The notes beneath the pieces were generated by a model, which worked only from the letters and a program-made list of their open reading frames with translations, searched no databases and was not told the origin of the DNA. A stretch of 64,000 nt of DNA, from assembly GCF_003344625.1 (NCBI RefSeq), contig NZ_QPKJ02000001.1, positions 310,001-374,000 of the forward strand, in the 5' to 3' direction. This stretch comes from Solirubrobacter deserti (GTDB taxonomy: Bacteria; Actinomycetota; Thermoleophilia; Solirubrobacterales; Solirubrobacteraceae). Positions 9,720 to 19,219 of the stretch are shown one piece after another; position 1 is the first letter of the stretch, and every line of letters begins with the position of its first letter. Made by a program: the position numbers and the translations under genes.

Positions 9720-12700
9720 TCAGCAGCGGATGCGGCGCGTGAACGCTGGTCCCGGCCGCCCGTCCCCGCTCAGGGCCACGATCGTCACGCGCCGCACGGC
9801 GCACCCGACGCGCAGCGACGCGCGCGCCGGCGTGAAGCTCTCGACTCCGCCGTCCTTGGCCTCGACGGCGACCGCGTACCGCGCCGCCGCGGCCTGGCCG
9901 CGCCAGCGCAGCGTGCCGCCGCGCAGCGTCACCTTCGCCACCCGCCGCAGCTTCGGCGACGGGCCGGAGAAGCGGGCCACGACGCGCGTCGCGCGGGGGA
10001 GCCCGTCCTGCGTCACGAGCGCCTCGACCGTACGCCGCCCGGTGCCGGGCTTGAAGCGCACGCGCCCGGAGGCCCGCGCGGTGGTGACCAGCTCGCGGGC
10101 GCCGTCGGCGCCGCGCTCGACGAACGTCACGCGCTGGCCGGGGAGGCGGTCGAGCGTCCAGCGCAGCACGCCGCGCTTGACGGACGCCTTCACGTTCACC
10201 GGGGCCAACCCCGGCGCCGAGCGGACGGCGCGCACGGCGGACGGGGTCTCGACGCGCCAGCGGCCCGCGGGCGGATCGAGCAGCGCGACGGTGGTGGTCG
10301 CGCGCTCGGGGTCCTGCACGACGATCGCCTCGCGGGTCTGCAGCAGCGAGCCGTCGGCGGGCGTCGTCACGCGCCGGCCGCCCGGGCCGACGAGCGTGAC
10401 GTTGGGCGCGGCGCCCTCACCTTCGACCGCGACCACGTGGACCTTCGCGCGCTCGCCGACCGTGAAGGCGTGCGCGGCGCTCGCGGCCTTGGGGCGCTCG
10501 CGCCGGAACGGCCCGACGTCGCACGCGCCGATCAGCACGTCCACCGGCTCGCCCCACTTGCGCGCGAAGCCGATGCGCGCGTCCGGCTGCCCGAAGCACG
10601 ACGCCACGCCGGTCATCGACAGCACGGTCTCCGCGCGGCCCTCGATGACGCCGCCGGGCAGGTTGATGTCGGTGACGCCGTCGACGCTGAAGTCGCCGTC
10701 GGCGAACCACGCGTCCCGGATCTCGCCCGTCGCGCCGTAGCCGCCGAGGCTGTAGTCCAGCCGGCCGGTGAGGTCGATCTTGCTCGGGTGCGTGTACTTG
10801 ACGGTGAGGTTGCCGACGGGGACCTCGACGATCTTGCCCTCGCCGGAGACCTCGACCACCCACGGCGTGCCGACGGTGAGCTTGACCTTCGCGTCGGCGG
10901 ACCCGACCTCGCCGTCGAAGATCGGCGGCAGCTCGAGCCGCGGGCCGAAGGACACGCCCGCGTTGGCGGAGATCGTCAGCGCCGGGCGGCCGAAGACGTC
11001 CGTGCCCTGCTCGAACTCGCCGCCGAAGCGCTGCAGGAAGAAGCCATAACCGATCGGCTTGGCAATCTTGGAGACCTGGATCGAGATCTTGCGGACGTGG
11101 CCGCCGGCGAAGCCGCCCGGGCCGAGCGTGATCGCGACCCCGACGTCCGCCTTGCTCGGCAGCTTGATCGTGCCGAAGCCCTCGAACGAGGACGGCGGGC
11201 CGCTGTCGTAGCCGAAGCCGACGTCCTCGAGCTCGAGCCCGAACAGCCACGCCTTCTGCAGCTTGCCCTTGAGGTTGTAGGAGATGCCGTTGCTGTTGGA
11301 CGCCGCGATCCCGCCTTCGAGCGTCAGCCCGCCGTCGGCGTTCGGGTTGAAGGGGTCCTTGGTCGCGTGCGGCACCGCCCGGAAAGCGGACGGCAGCTTG
11401 AGCTTGAAGCCGACCTTCGTCGTGCCGCCGTTGTCGCCGGAGAGCTCGAAGGTCGGCGCGATCGAGGCGGTCATCCCGGCCAGCGCGGACGGGAACGCGT
11501 CGGCGCCGGCCTCCACGATCGGCAGCGCCAGCTTGGCCGCGGAGTTCTGGGCCCCGAGCTGCCAGTTGAAGCCGAGCGGCACGCGCAGGGAGGCCTCACC
11601 GAGTGAGAGCCGTGACGGACCGGTCAGCATGAGCCGCCCGCTGCCGGGTTCCTGGCGGACGATCACGCGCTTGCCGGCGTCGGGCTGCACGCCGACTCCG
11701 TTGACCCGGATCGGGCCGGCGGAGGACAGCTCGGTCACGCGGCCGACGATCTTCGCGGTGAAGCAGCCCGCGGGCGAGGTGGCCTGCGCGGTGACGACGC
11801 CGACCGTCACCGACGCGTGCGCGCCCTCCGGGCACAGCGCGGGCGGGGGAGGCGGGGGGCCGGGGTCCGACGGGGGCGCGCCGCCGACCGTCCAGCTCGT
11901 CGAAGCGGGCTCGGACTCGTTCCCGGCCGCGTCGTAGGCCCACACGGTGAAGCGCTGCGCGCCCTGCGGAAGATCGAAGGCGCGGTAGGGCGACGAGCAG
12001 TCGACGGCCTCCCGGCCGGCGATCTGGCAGCGGAAGGTCGCGCCGTCCTCGCTCGCGCGAAAGGTGAAGCGGGCGTCGGCGCCGTCCGGGGTGGCGCTGT
12101 CGAGCGTCACGGTCGGCGCCGTCGTGTCCGTCGTGAAGCGGCGCACCGCCGCCCGGTGCTCCTCGTTCTCGGCGCCGCGCGGAACGAAGCGCACCTCGAA
12201 CTGGTGGACGCGGTCGGTCAGGCCGGTGTACGTCTTCGGCGAGATGCACGGCTCCCACGCCACCCGCTCGAGCAGCCGGCATTCGTAGACGCCTTCCTGC
12301 TCGGTCAGCGCTGCGAACTCGAAGCGCGCGTCGCGGCGGTTGATCATGCCCGAAGGGCCGCCGGTGATCGAGACCAGCGTCGGGTAGGCGCCGAGCACGC
12401 GGCCCACCGCGAAGTCGCCGAAGCCGATCTTCGGGGAGGTATAGCCCGCGAACACGATCCCGCCGTCGCGCGGGTCGACCGTGACCGCTTCGGCGACGTC
12501 CAGCGCGCGCTGCCCGGCGAGCGGGAAGACGCCGACGCCGGTGCCCGCGAACGCCGGGTCCAGACGCCCCTCGCTCGTGAAGCGCGCGACGACGACGTTC
12601 GTGTCGCGCTCGGTGCCCACGCGCTCGGTGGTGCTGCCCGAGACGACGAGCTTGCCGTCCGGCGCGACCGCGACCCCGCTGGCGTAGTCGCCGGTGGCGA

Positions 12701-13694
12701 CGTTGACGAGCGTGTAGCCGCCCGTGCCGAACGTCGGGTCCAGCGACAGCTCCGGCGTGAGCCGCGCAACACCGAGGTCGTTGCCGTTGGCGGCGCCGCC
12801 GTGGCTGTTGATCGCGAGCGCGAAGCGCCCCTCCGACAGCTCGACGAGGTCCGCGGGCGAGTCGTCCTCGAAGTCGCCGCCGAGGAAGATCGTCTTGCGG
12901 TTCACGAGCCGCGTGCCGTTGTCGGTGATGCGGGCCATCCCGATCTGCGACTCGCGCCGGAACCAGGCCCCCCACCCGGCGACCACGATGTCCCCGTCGG
13001 GCTCGACCGCGAGGTCGGTCACTCCATCGCCGCGCTCGGACCCGTCGAGGAAGCGGAAGTCCAGCCGGCCGTCACCGCCGCCGAACGTCGGGTCCAGCGC
13101 GCCCGTGGGCGTGAAGCGCATGACGACGGCGGTCGAGAGCTCCGAGACGTCCGACACGGCGCCGACCACGATGCGGCCGTCGTCCATCACGTCGACCGCG
13201 TTGAGGTACCACGGCTGCGGGAGCTGGACGACCCCACGATTGCCGAACGTCGTGTCCGGCGCGCCCGTCGTCGTGTAGCGGATGATCGCGCCGCCGGGGC
13301 GGTTCTGGCCGACCGTCACCAGCTTGCCGTCGGGACCGAGCGCTCCAGCGTTCACCCAGTCCGTGCCCGGGACCTCGACGCGCGAGACGCCGCCGGTGCC
13401 CCAGCTGCCGTCGAGCGAGCCGTCCGGGTGCAGCCGCACGACGCCGGGGTCGTAGTCGGCATCCTCCCGCGAGGTGCCATGCTCGCCGTCGCCGATCACG
13501 AGGATCTTCCCGTCGCGCTGGATCAAGACGTCGGCGGCATCGTCGTAGCGCCCTTCCCCGTAGGTGCCGACGTCCTTGACGACGACCCCGCCGTTGCCGA
13601 ACGAGCGGTCGAGCTCCCCGGGCCGCTGCGCGTGCGCGGCGGGCGCCGAGACGAGGAGCAGGGTGAGGCAGAGCGCTGCGAGCAACCGGGGCAT
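9720..13694 (-). CDS. Giant secreted delta-60 repeat protein
   Basis: 1324 residues with a signal peptide at 1-22 (ends AHAQ). The N-terminal third contains delta-60 repeats, recognised by the units LDRSFGNGGVV, PDTTFGNRGVV, LDPTFGGGDGRLDF, LDPTFGTGGYTLV and LDPAFAGTGVGVF, each coupled to APDGKLVV-type strands that build a propeller. An Ig-like stretch with paired Cys follows (about 445-600), then a Pro-rich linker (about 610-620) and a long beta-rich region of unknown type. The last 200 residues are Arg/Val-rich beta modules. No enzyme motif was seen; probably extracellular. Confidence 0.75.
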   Translation of the reverse strand: MPRLLAALCLTLLLVSAPAAHAQRPGELDRSFGNGGVVVKDVGTYGEGRYDDAADVLIQRDGKILVIGDGEHGTSREDADYDPGVVRLHPDGSLDGSWGTGGVSRVEVPGTDWVNAGALGPDGKLVTVGQNRPGGAIIRYTTTGAPDTTFGNRGVVQLPQPWYLNAVDVMDDGRIVVGAVSDVSELSTAVVMRFTPTGALDPTFGGGDGRLDFRFLDGSERGDGVTDLAVEPDGDIVVAGWGAWFRRESQIGMARITDNGTRLVNRKTIFLGGDFEDDSPADLVELSEGRFALAINSHGGAANGNDLGVARLTPELSLDPTFGTGGYTLVNVATGDYASGVAVAPDGKLVVSGSTTERVGTERDTNVVVARFTSEGRLDPAFAGTGVGVFPLAGQRALDVAEAVTVDPRDGGIVFAGYTSPKIGFGDFAVGRVLGAYPTLVSITGGPSGMINRRDARFEFAALTEQEGVYECRLLERVAWEPCISPKTYTGLTDRVHQFEVRFVPRGAENEEHRAAVRRFTTDTTAPTVTLDSATPDGADARFTFRASEDGATFRCQIAGREAVDCSSPYRAFDLPQGAQRFTVWAYDAAGNESEPASTSWTVGGAPPSDPGPPPPPPALCPEGAHASVTVGVVTAQATSPAGCFTAKIVGRVTELSSAGPIRVNGVGVQPDAGKRVIVRQEPGSGRLMLTGPSRLSLGEASLRVPLGFNWQLGAQNSAAKLALPIVEAGADAFPSALAGMTASIAPTFELSGDNGGTTKVGFKLKLPSAFRAVPHATKDPFNPNADGGLTLEGGIAASNSNGISYNLKGKLQKAWLFGLELEDVGFGYDSGPPSSFEGFGTIKLPSKADVGVAITLGPGGFAGGHVRKISIQVSKIAKPIGYGFFLQRFGGEFEQGTDVFGRPALTISANAGVSFGPRLELPPIFDGEVGSADAKVKLTVGTPWVVEVSGEGKIVEVPVGNLTVKYTHPSKIDLTGRLDYSLGGYGATGEIRDAWFADGDFSVDGVTDINLPGGVIEGRAETVLSMTGVASCFGQPDARIGFARKWGEPVDVLIGACDVGPFRRERPKAASAAHAFTVGERAKVHVVAVEGEGAAPNVTLVGPGGRRVTTPADGSLLQTREAIVVQDPERATTTVALLDPPAGRWRVETPSAVRAVRSAPGLAPVNVKASVKRGVLRWTLDRLPGQRVTFVERGADGARELVTTARASGRVRFKPGTGRRTVEALVTQDGLPRATRVVARFSGPSPKLRRVAKVTLRGGTLRWRGQAAAARYAVAVEAKDGGVESFTPARASLRVGCAVRRVTIVALSGDGRPGPAFTRRIRC

Positions 13695-13728
13695 GGACCC
13701 AGCCTCTCGGCTCCGGCGTCCACCGAAA

Positions 13729-15768
13729 TCAGGACTTCGGTGCTTCTCGCATCACCTTTTGGTGTATCTCGAAGGCCAGCTCGGCGCGGACGCGCCAGCC
13801 GCCGTCGCCGGTCGGCCCGGCCTGGAGCGTGCCGGAGTAGAGCTCGACGCGTTCGAGCATCCCGCGCAGGCCGCGCCCGCCGCCGGCGCCGACGCCCTGC
13901 CGGCCGGGCGCGTTGACGACCTCGATCACGAGCCGTTCGTCCATGCGCTCCAGGCGCACCGTCACCGGCACGGGGCCGGCGTGGCGGCCGACGTTGGTCA
14001 GCGCCTCCTGGACGATGCGGACCGTCGTCAGCGCGAGCGGCAGCGGCAGCTCCGCCGCGTCCACGCGCAGATCGAGCGTGACCGGCAAGCCGGAGCGTTC
14101 GGCCAGCCGCGTGATGTCGTCCGCGGGCGCCGCGCCCGCGCCGAGCCGGACCAGGTCGCGCTGGACGTCGCTCGCCACCTGCGCGACGGCGATGCCGGCG
14201 CGGCGGGCGCGCGCGAGGTCGAGCGCGGCGTAGCGGACCGCGACCGCGGCCTGGAGGGTGATGATCGTGACGGCGTGACCGACGACGTCGTGCAGCTCAC
14301 GCGCGGCGGCCAGCCGCTCGGCCATCACCCGCTCGCGGGCCCGGACCTCCTGCGCCCGGTCCGCGCGCTCGTGGGCGCGACGCGCGCGCACCGAAGACGC
14401 CACGCGGTCGCGCACGAGCAGGCCTCCCAGCCCGCACGCGAGCGGCAGCAGCCCCGCGAAGCTGTACGCGTAGAACTGGTACGGCATCTCCTCGAGCACC
14501 ATGCACACCAGCGACGTGACCGTGCCCGCCGCGACGACCACCACGCCGCCCGTCCGCCGGCGCGCGTGCGCGGCGCCGATGAACGTCACCGCGGCCGCCG
14601 CGTAGAACTGCGAGAACGTCAGCGTGCTCAGGTCGTGCACGAGCATCCGGGCGACGACCAGCGCGAACACGGCCAGCGCGGCCGTCACCGGCCAGCGCCG
14701 GCGCAGCAGCAGCGGCAGGGGATAGAGCACCGCCGTCACCCACGGCGAGGCCGGCCCGAGCACCGGCCCGGGCACGGGGAACGCGGGCACGAAGGGCTCG
14801 ATCGCGACCGTCAGCCGGTCGGCGAGCCCGAGCAACGTCAGCAGGACGACCGGCGCCGCCAGCCCGACCGCGTGCCCCACGCGGGTGCGCCGCGCGGCCG
14901 CGACGGCCGACCCGAGCGCCCGCGTGCCGTCGCCGGCCCGCGCGTCTGCGCTGTCGCCGTCCCGTCGCGCCGCGGCCTCGTCGCCCGCCGCCACCGCGAG
15001 CGTCGGCTCCTCGTCGGGCGTGCGCAGCAGCCGCACCGCGCGGCGCAGCTCGAGCATCGCCGCCTGGGCGCGGTCGTGCACGGCGGCCATCAGCTCGGCG
15101 AACTCGTCCGCGGCCGCGTGACGGGCGCGGTCGGCGAGCGGGCGGACGCCGTTGAGCAACATCGCCACAGCGGCGTCGACCTCGCTCGCGATCCGTGCAC
15201 GCTCGCCGGCCAGCGCAAGGTCGATCCGGCGCTCGGCACCGGCCTCGAGCTCGAGCACCTCACGCTCGCGGCGCTCGGCCTCGCCGCGCCGGTCGCGTAG
15301 CGCGACGCCCGCGCTCACGCCGCCGATCGCGAGCGTCAGCGTGTGCGCGTAGGCGCCGAGCGACGGGCTCGCGTAGACGCCGAAGCCGGCGAGATCCATC
15401 GTCACCACCGAGAGCACGAGCAGCCCGCCGGCGGCGAGCCCGCGCCGCGGGAAGCTGCGCGGCGGCGCGCCAGCCTCCGAGAGGAACAGCGCGACGAGCA
15501 GCACGACGCTCTGCGCGGCGGCGCCCGGCGCCCGCTGCTCGGCGGCGTCACGCGTCGCCACGATCGCCACCGCGGCCAGCGCGGCCCACCCGGGCGCGCG
15601 TCCCGCCAGCAGCAGCGGAAGCGGCAGCACGAACGCCCACAGCATCACCACGAGCGAGAACGGCGCCCCGCCCGGCCCGGTCACCTGCCAGGCCGCCTCG
15701 CCCGCGCTCCAGACCGCGAGCGCGAGGACGAGCGCTGCGGCGCGGCGGCTCGTGCCGAAGACCATCAC
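13729..15768 (-). CDS. LuxR-type sensor histidine kinase with duplicated architecture
   Basis: 679-residue membrane kinase of the HisKA_3 (NarL/DesK) class. The C-terminal half is a full kinase: several membrane helices (about 290-440), the DHp motif RELHDVVGH with His493, the N-box IVQEALTNVGRHA and a G-rich GGGRGLRGM segment. The N-terminal half repeats the plan: four or more membrane helices, then a DHp-like helix (ERARIASEVDAAV, 189-201) in which the phosphoacceptor His-Asp pair is Asp198-Ala199, with no ATPase domain after it. The response regulator at 15842-16510 lies immediately upstream on the same strand, so the pair is one operon, regulator first. Confidence 0.85.
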   Translation of the reverse strand: MMVFGTSRRAAALVLALAVWSAGEAAWQVTGPGGAPFSLVVMLWAFVLPLPLLLAGRAPGWAALAAVAIVATRDAAEQRAPGAAAQSVVLLVALFLSEAGAPPRSFPRRGLAAGGLLVLSVVTMDLAGFGVYASPSLGAYAHTLTLAIGGVSAGVALRDRRGEAERREREVLELEAGAERRIDLALAGERARIASEVDAAVAMLLNGVRPLADRARHAAADEFAELMAAVHDRAQAAMLELRRAVRLLRTPDEEPTLAVAAGDEAAARRDGDSADARAGDGTRALGSAVAAARRTRVGHAVGLAAPVVLLTLLGLADRLTVAIEPFVPAFPVPGPVLGPASPWVTAVLYPLPLLLRRRWPVTAALAVFALVVARMLVHDLSTLTFSQFYAAAAVTFIGAAHARRRTGGVVVVAAGTVTSLVCMVLEEMPYQFYAYSFAGLLPLACGLGGLLVRDRVASSVRARRAHERADRAQEVRARERVMAERLAAARELHDVVGHAVTIITLQAAVAVRYAALDLARARRAGIAVAQVASDVQRDLVRLGAGAAPADDITRLAERSGLPVTLDLRVDAAELPLPLALTTVRIVQEALTNVGRHAGPVPVTVRLERMDERLVIEVVNAPGRQGVGAGGGRGLRGMLERVELYSGTLQAGPTGDGGWRVRAELAFEIHQKVMREAPKS

Positions 15769-15841
15769 CGTCCAGCGTGCAGCGCGAGCGGGCCGCGCGC
15801 ATCAATCGAACGGTGTGCCCGAGCGCGCCGTTCGGTGCGCG

Positions 15842-16510
15842 TCACCCGGCGGCGCGGCCGCCCGGCCGGACGAGCCCGCTCTCGTAGGCCAGCACCACCG
15901 CGCCGACGCGGCTACGCACGCCCAGCTTGCTCAGCAGCCGCGTGACGTGGGACTTGACCGTCGCGTCGCTGAGGAACAGCTCGTTGCCCATCTCGGCGTT
16001 CGACTTGCCCTGCGCGAGCAGCCGCCAGACCTCACGCTCGCGTTCGGTGAGGTCCGAGAAGCGCTGCCCCAGCTGCTCGTCGGGCGCGGGGCGCACGAGG
16101 TACTCCTCGATCAGCCGCCGCGTCAGCACCGGGTCCAGCACGGACTCCCCGGACGCGATCGTCCGCACCGCCGCGGCCAGGCGCTCGGGCGCGAGCGCCT
16201 TGAGCAGGAACCCGCTCGCCCCGGCACGCAGCGCCCTGTAGACGTACTCGTCCTGGTCGAACGTCGTCACCATCACGATCCGCGCGCGCGAGCCGGCGGC
16301 GAGGATCCGGCGCGTCGCCTCGATCCCGTCCAGCACAGGCATCTGGACGTCCATCAGCACCACATCCGGGTGCGTGCGCAACACCCCTTCGACCGCGGCG
16401 GCGCCGTCGGAGGCCTCGCCCGCGAGCTCCATGTCCGGTTCGAGCTCCAGCAGCGCGCACAGCCCGCCGCGCACCAACGCCTCGTCCTCGGCCACGAACA
16501 CCTTCAGCAC
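15842..16510 (-). CDS. NarL/LuxR-family response regulator
   Basis: 222 residues. The receiver domain starts LKVFVAEDEALV; the phosphoacceptor is the Asp in VVLMDVQMP, the conserved Thr is in MVTTFD and the conserved Lys in GFLLKA. The C-terminal LuxR helix-turn-helix is LTEREREVWRLLAQGKSN followed by DATVKSHVTRLLSKL. I chose the GTG at 16508-16510 because translation there begins at the usual receiver N-terminus; the open frame continues upstream but into unrelated residues. It is the partner of the downstream kinase at 13729-15768. Confidence 0.88.
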   Translation of the reverse strand: MLKVFVAEDEALVRGGLCALLELEPDMELAGEASDGAAAVEGVLRTHPDVVLMDVQMPVLDGIEATRRILAAGSRARIVMVTTFDQDEYVYRALRAGASGFLLKALAPERLAAAVRTIASGESVLDPVLTRRLIEEYLVRPAPDEQLGQRFSDLTEREREVWRLLAQGKSNAEMGNELFLSDATVKSHVTRLLSKLGVRSRVGAVVLAYESGLVRPGGRAAG

Positions 16511-16532
16511 GCGGGCAAGGGTAATGCGGCGC

Positions 16533-16940
16533 TCAGACGCCGATGGCCGCGTCGATCGCGACCGCTCCGCGGGCGCGCGCGACCGAGACGCGATGATGGC
16601 CGTCGCGCACGGCGTACCCGTCGCGCACCCGCACGACGGAGATCGGCGGCAGCGCGACCCCGCGCTCCTCAGCCGTCCAGATGCTCTCCCAGCGCCGGCG
16701 CGCCGCCGCCCGCACGGGGGCGAACCGCTCGTCGAACTGCGTCGCGCGGCTCGGCTCGAGCGTGCCGCGGATCTCGTCCAGCGCGATCTCGCGCACGCCG
16801 CCGGTCGCCGCGACCGGATGCGCGCCGGTGTAGACGGGCAGCTGGACACGCGCGCGGCGGAGCTTGCGCATCCGTGCACCGCGGCGGGCTCGGGTGAACG
16901 CGGTCTCCGCGTCGATGAGGGTGTTACCGGTCTTGAGCAT
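16533..16940 (-). CDS. ParB-like nuclease-domain protein
   Basis: 135 residues from the ATG at 16938-16940. The C-terminal half shows the ParB/Srx pattern: VRVRDGYAVRDGHHRVSVAR, the typical strand-turn-DGHHR-helix signature of ParB N-terminal-like domains. The N-terminal half contains an Arg-rich stretch (RRGARMRKLRRARVQL). Homologous small proteins are usually annotated only as ParB-like or chromosome-partitioning-like; there is no parA or centromere-like array here, so a partitioning role is unlikely. It lies 22 bases upstream of the response regulator and could be co-transcribed with it. Confidence 0.65.
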   Translation of the reverse strand: MLKTGNTLIDAETAFTRARRGARMRKLRRARVQLPVYTGAHPVAATGGVREIALDEIRGTLEPSRATQFDERFAPVRAAARRRWESIWTAEERGVALPPISVVRVRDGYAVRDGHHRVSVARARGAVAIDAAIGV

Positions 16941-17237
16941 GTCTGCAGTGTCGGCCTGAGACCCTCGGCGCACATCGGGCGAACGGGCCGAGTTGTCGCC
17001 TTACAGCCCTTACCGGCAAGACTGGACGTATGTACTGATGGACGCGAGACGTTTCCGTCGATCGGACAACTGCCGTTCACAAACGCACCACCAGCGCGAA
17101 AAACTAGAAAGACGAGTTTTGCGATTTGGAGCGGGAGCGAACCCCTGAGTGCGCTGGATCGAACCGGAGGGGTTGCGCAACGTTCGTCGCTTGAGGTAGA
17201 ACACCCGCCGGGTTCGGAGGTTCGGAGGGTGGAACAA
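16941..17237. other. Intergenic region, comparatively AT-rich
   Basis: 297 bases between divergent genes. The centre is clearly less GC-rich than the surroundings (an A-rich tract near 17098-17125). Just before the next start are direct repeats of GGTTCGGAGG that include the ribosome binding site GGAGG (17224-17228) for the ATG at 17238. Promoters for both flanking genes are expected here; I could not place them with confidence, and no gene or structured RNA was recognised. Confidence 0.5.
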
Positions 17238-18569
17238 ATGGAGCATGGACCGGCTCGGAGGCCGGCGCTTCCTACGGTGTCGCTGGCCGCAGCGGGTGCT
17301 GCGGCGGTGTCGCTCGCGGTCGTGGCCGTCCCCTGGCTGCGAATGTCGTTCGAGGCGCCGGGGTTACGGGTCGCACTCGAAACCGGGGGTGCCTTACTGG
17401 CCGCGACGACGGTCGCCTTACTCGTGCGCCAATGCGGCTTACGCTCGCGCCCTGATCATCTGTGGCTGACGCTGGGGCTCGTCGTCCTGGCCGCCACCTC
17501 ACTGGGCGTCGCCGGCCTGATCGTCGCCGGTGCCTGGTCTGGAGCCGAGGCGCGCTACGCCATGGGCGGCAACCTCGCCGGCACCGTGCTGCTCGCCGTC
17601 GCGGCCTTCGCGCCCGCCGGCCGCCTGAAGGTCCGGGCACGCAGCATCCTCGCGCCCGGCACGCTGATCGCGGCGCTCGTCTTCGCCGCCACCGCACTCT
17701 TCGCCGGTGCGGCCCCCGGCGCCGGCCGCGTCCCGGTGCAGGTCGCGATCGCCATCACGCTGGTGGTCGCCGCCATCGGCCTTGCCCGCCGCGCCAGCGC
17801 ACGCGACGAGGCGCTGCTGCGCTGGATCGCGATCGCCGTCGTGCTCGGCGGGTTCGCGAAGCTCGACTACGCGCTGTTCCCGCCGACGGGCGCCGACAAC
17901 GTGCACCTCGGCGACGCGCTGCGGATGCTCGCGTGGGCGACCCTGTTCGCCGGCGTGCTCGGGGAGCTGCGCCGCAACGTGCGCGCCCGCGCCGACGCCG
18001 CCGTCGATCGAGAGCGCCGCCGCCTCGCCCGTGAGCTGCACGACGGCGTCGCGCAGGAGCTCGCCTTCATCCGCCGCCGCGCCGGCCGCTTGGGGGAGAC
18101 GGCCGACGGCATCGAGATCCTCGGCGCTGCCGAGCGCGCGCTGGAGGACTCGCGGCGCGCGATCGAGGCGCTCGTGCCGCCCGCGTCCGAGACGCTGGAC
18201 GTCGCGCTGGAGCGCCTCGGCGCGAAGCTCGCGAGCGAGTGCGATCTCGAGGTCCAGGTCAACGTCCGGGCACACGGCGAGGTCAGCGACGAGGTGCGCG
18301 CCGAGCTGTCCCGGATCATCTGCGAGGCGACTCGCAACGCCGCGCACCACGGCGGCGCGCGCCACGTGCGCGTCGACGTCGCCGGCACGCCGCTGGCCGT
18401 GCGGATCATCGACGACGGCAGCGGCTTCCGCGACGGCGCCAGCAGCGGCCTGGGCATCGCGGGGTACGGCCTGATCGCCATGCGCGAGCGCGCCGAGCTG
18501 GTGGGCGGGAAGTTCAGCCTCGAGTCCGTCCGCGGCGCGGGTACTCTCGTGCAGGTGGTGCTGCCATAG
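17238..18569 (+). CDS. LuxR-type sensor histidine kinase, membrane
   Basis: 443 residues from the ATG at 17238, which has GGAGG nine bases upstream. About eight hydrophobic segments (residues 10-245) form a membrane sensor without a recognised extracellular domain. The DHp motif is LARELHDGVAQEL, followed by a HATPase with N-box IICEATRNAAHHGG and G-boxes IDDGSGF and GLGIAGYGL. It is the first gene of a three-gene operon: its TAG overlaps the response regulator start, and that gene overlaps the MerR-like gene. The stimulus is unknown. Confidence 0.87.
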   Translation: MEHGPARRPALPTVSLAAAGAAAVSLAVVAVPWLRMSFEAPGLRVALETGGALLAATTVALLVRQCGLRSRPDHLWLTLGLVVLAATSLGVAGLIVAGAWSGAEARYAMGGNLAGTVLLAVAAFAPAGRLKVRARSILAPGTLIAALVFAATALFAGAAPGAGRVPVQVAIAITLVVAAIGLARRASARDEALLRWIAIAVVLGGFAKLDYALFPPTGADNVHLGDALRMLAWATLFAGVLGELRRNVRARADAAVDRERRRLARELHDGVAQELAFIRRRAGRLGETADGIEILGAAERALEDSRRAIEALVPPASETLDVALERLGAKLASECDLEVQVNVRAHGEVSDEVRAELSRIICEATRNAAHHGGARHVRVDVAGTPLAVRIIDDGSGFRDGASSGLGIAGYGLIAMRERAELVGGKFSLESVRGAGTLVQVVLP

Positions 18570-19219
18570 ACCCCGTACGAGTACTCGTCGCCGACGATCA
18601 CGCGCCGACGCGGGACGACATCGCGGTAGCGCTCGGGCGGGACGGCGGCTTCGAGATCATCGCCACCGCGGAGGACGCGCCCGGCGCGGTCGACGCGGCG
18701 CTGCGCGAGCAGCCGGACCTCGCGCTGCTGGACGTCAACATGCCCGGCAGCGGGCTGGCGGCCGCGTGGGAGATCAGCGCGCGCCTGCCCTCCACCCGGG
18801 TCGTGATGCTCACGATCTCGCGCGACGACAGCCACGTGTTCGCGGCCCTGCGCGCCGGCGCGGCGGGCTACCTGCTCAAGGACACCGAGACCGAACGGCT
18901 GCCGACCGCGCTCAAGGACGTCATGAACGGCGAGGCCGCGCTGCCGGTCACGCTCGTCACGCGGCTGGTCGAGGAGTTCCGCGACCGCGCGCCGCGCCGC
19001 CGCGCGCTGATGCCGAGCCGCGAGGGCGAGCCGCGGCTCACCTCCCGCGAGTGGGAGGTGCTGGAGCTGATGCGGCGCAAGATGACGACGGCGCAGATCG
19101 CGCGCACGCTCGTCGTCTCGCCGGCGACGGTGCGCTCCCACGTGGCCGCGATCCTGCGCAAGCTGCGCGTGCCGGACCGTGACGCGGCAGTGAGGTTGCT
19201 GGACAATCCGGAGCCGTGA
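18566..19219 (+). CDS. NarL/LuxR-family response regulator with apparent ATA start
   Basis: 217 residues. The receiver begins DPVRVLVADDHAPTRDD, has the phosphoacceptor Asp in LALLDVNMPG and Lys in GYLLKDTE; the LuxR domain is LTSREWEVLELMRRKMTTAQ then PATVRSHVAAILRKL. No ATG, GTG or TTG lies in frame between the kinase stop region and the Met after the phosphoacceptor Asp. The only start that gives a complete receiver is ATA at 18566-18568, overlapping the kinase stop TAG by exactly the ATGA-type geometry; a weak purine stretch AGGTGG lies eight bases before it. Alternative: a sequencing or assembly error at this base. Confidence 0.8.
   Translation: MDPVRVLVADDHAPTRDDIAVALGRDGGFEIIATAEDAPGAVDAALREQPDLALLDVNMPGSGLAAAWEISARLPSTRVVMLTISRDDSHVFAALRAGAAGYLLKDTETERLPTALKDVMNGEAALPVTLVTRLVEEFRDRAPRRRALMPSREGEPRLTSREWEVLELMRRKMTTAQIARTLVVSPATVRSHVAAILRKLRVPDRDAAVRLLDNPEP

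Noticed and set aside
16511..17080. Longer N-terminus for the response regulator at 15842
   Set aside because: Upstream residues are unrelated to receivers and overlap the ParB-like gene; the GTG at 16510 fits the family start.
17010..17246. A 78-codon minus-strand frame between kinase genes
   Set aside because: Cys/Arg/Trp-rich without helix pattern, no ribosome binding site, lies in an AT-richer intergenic zone that needs promoters.
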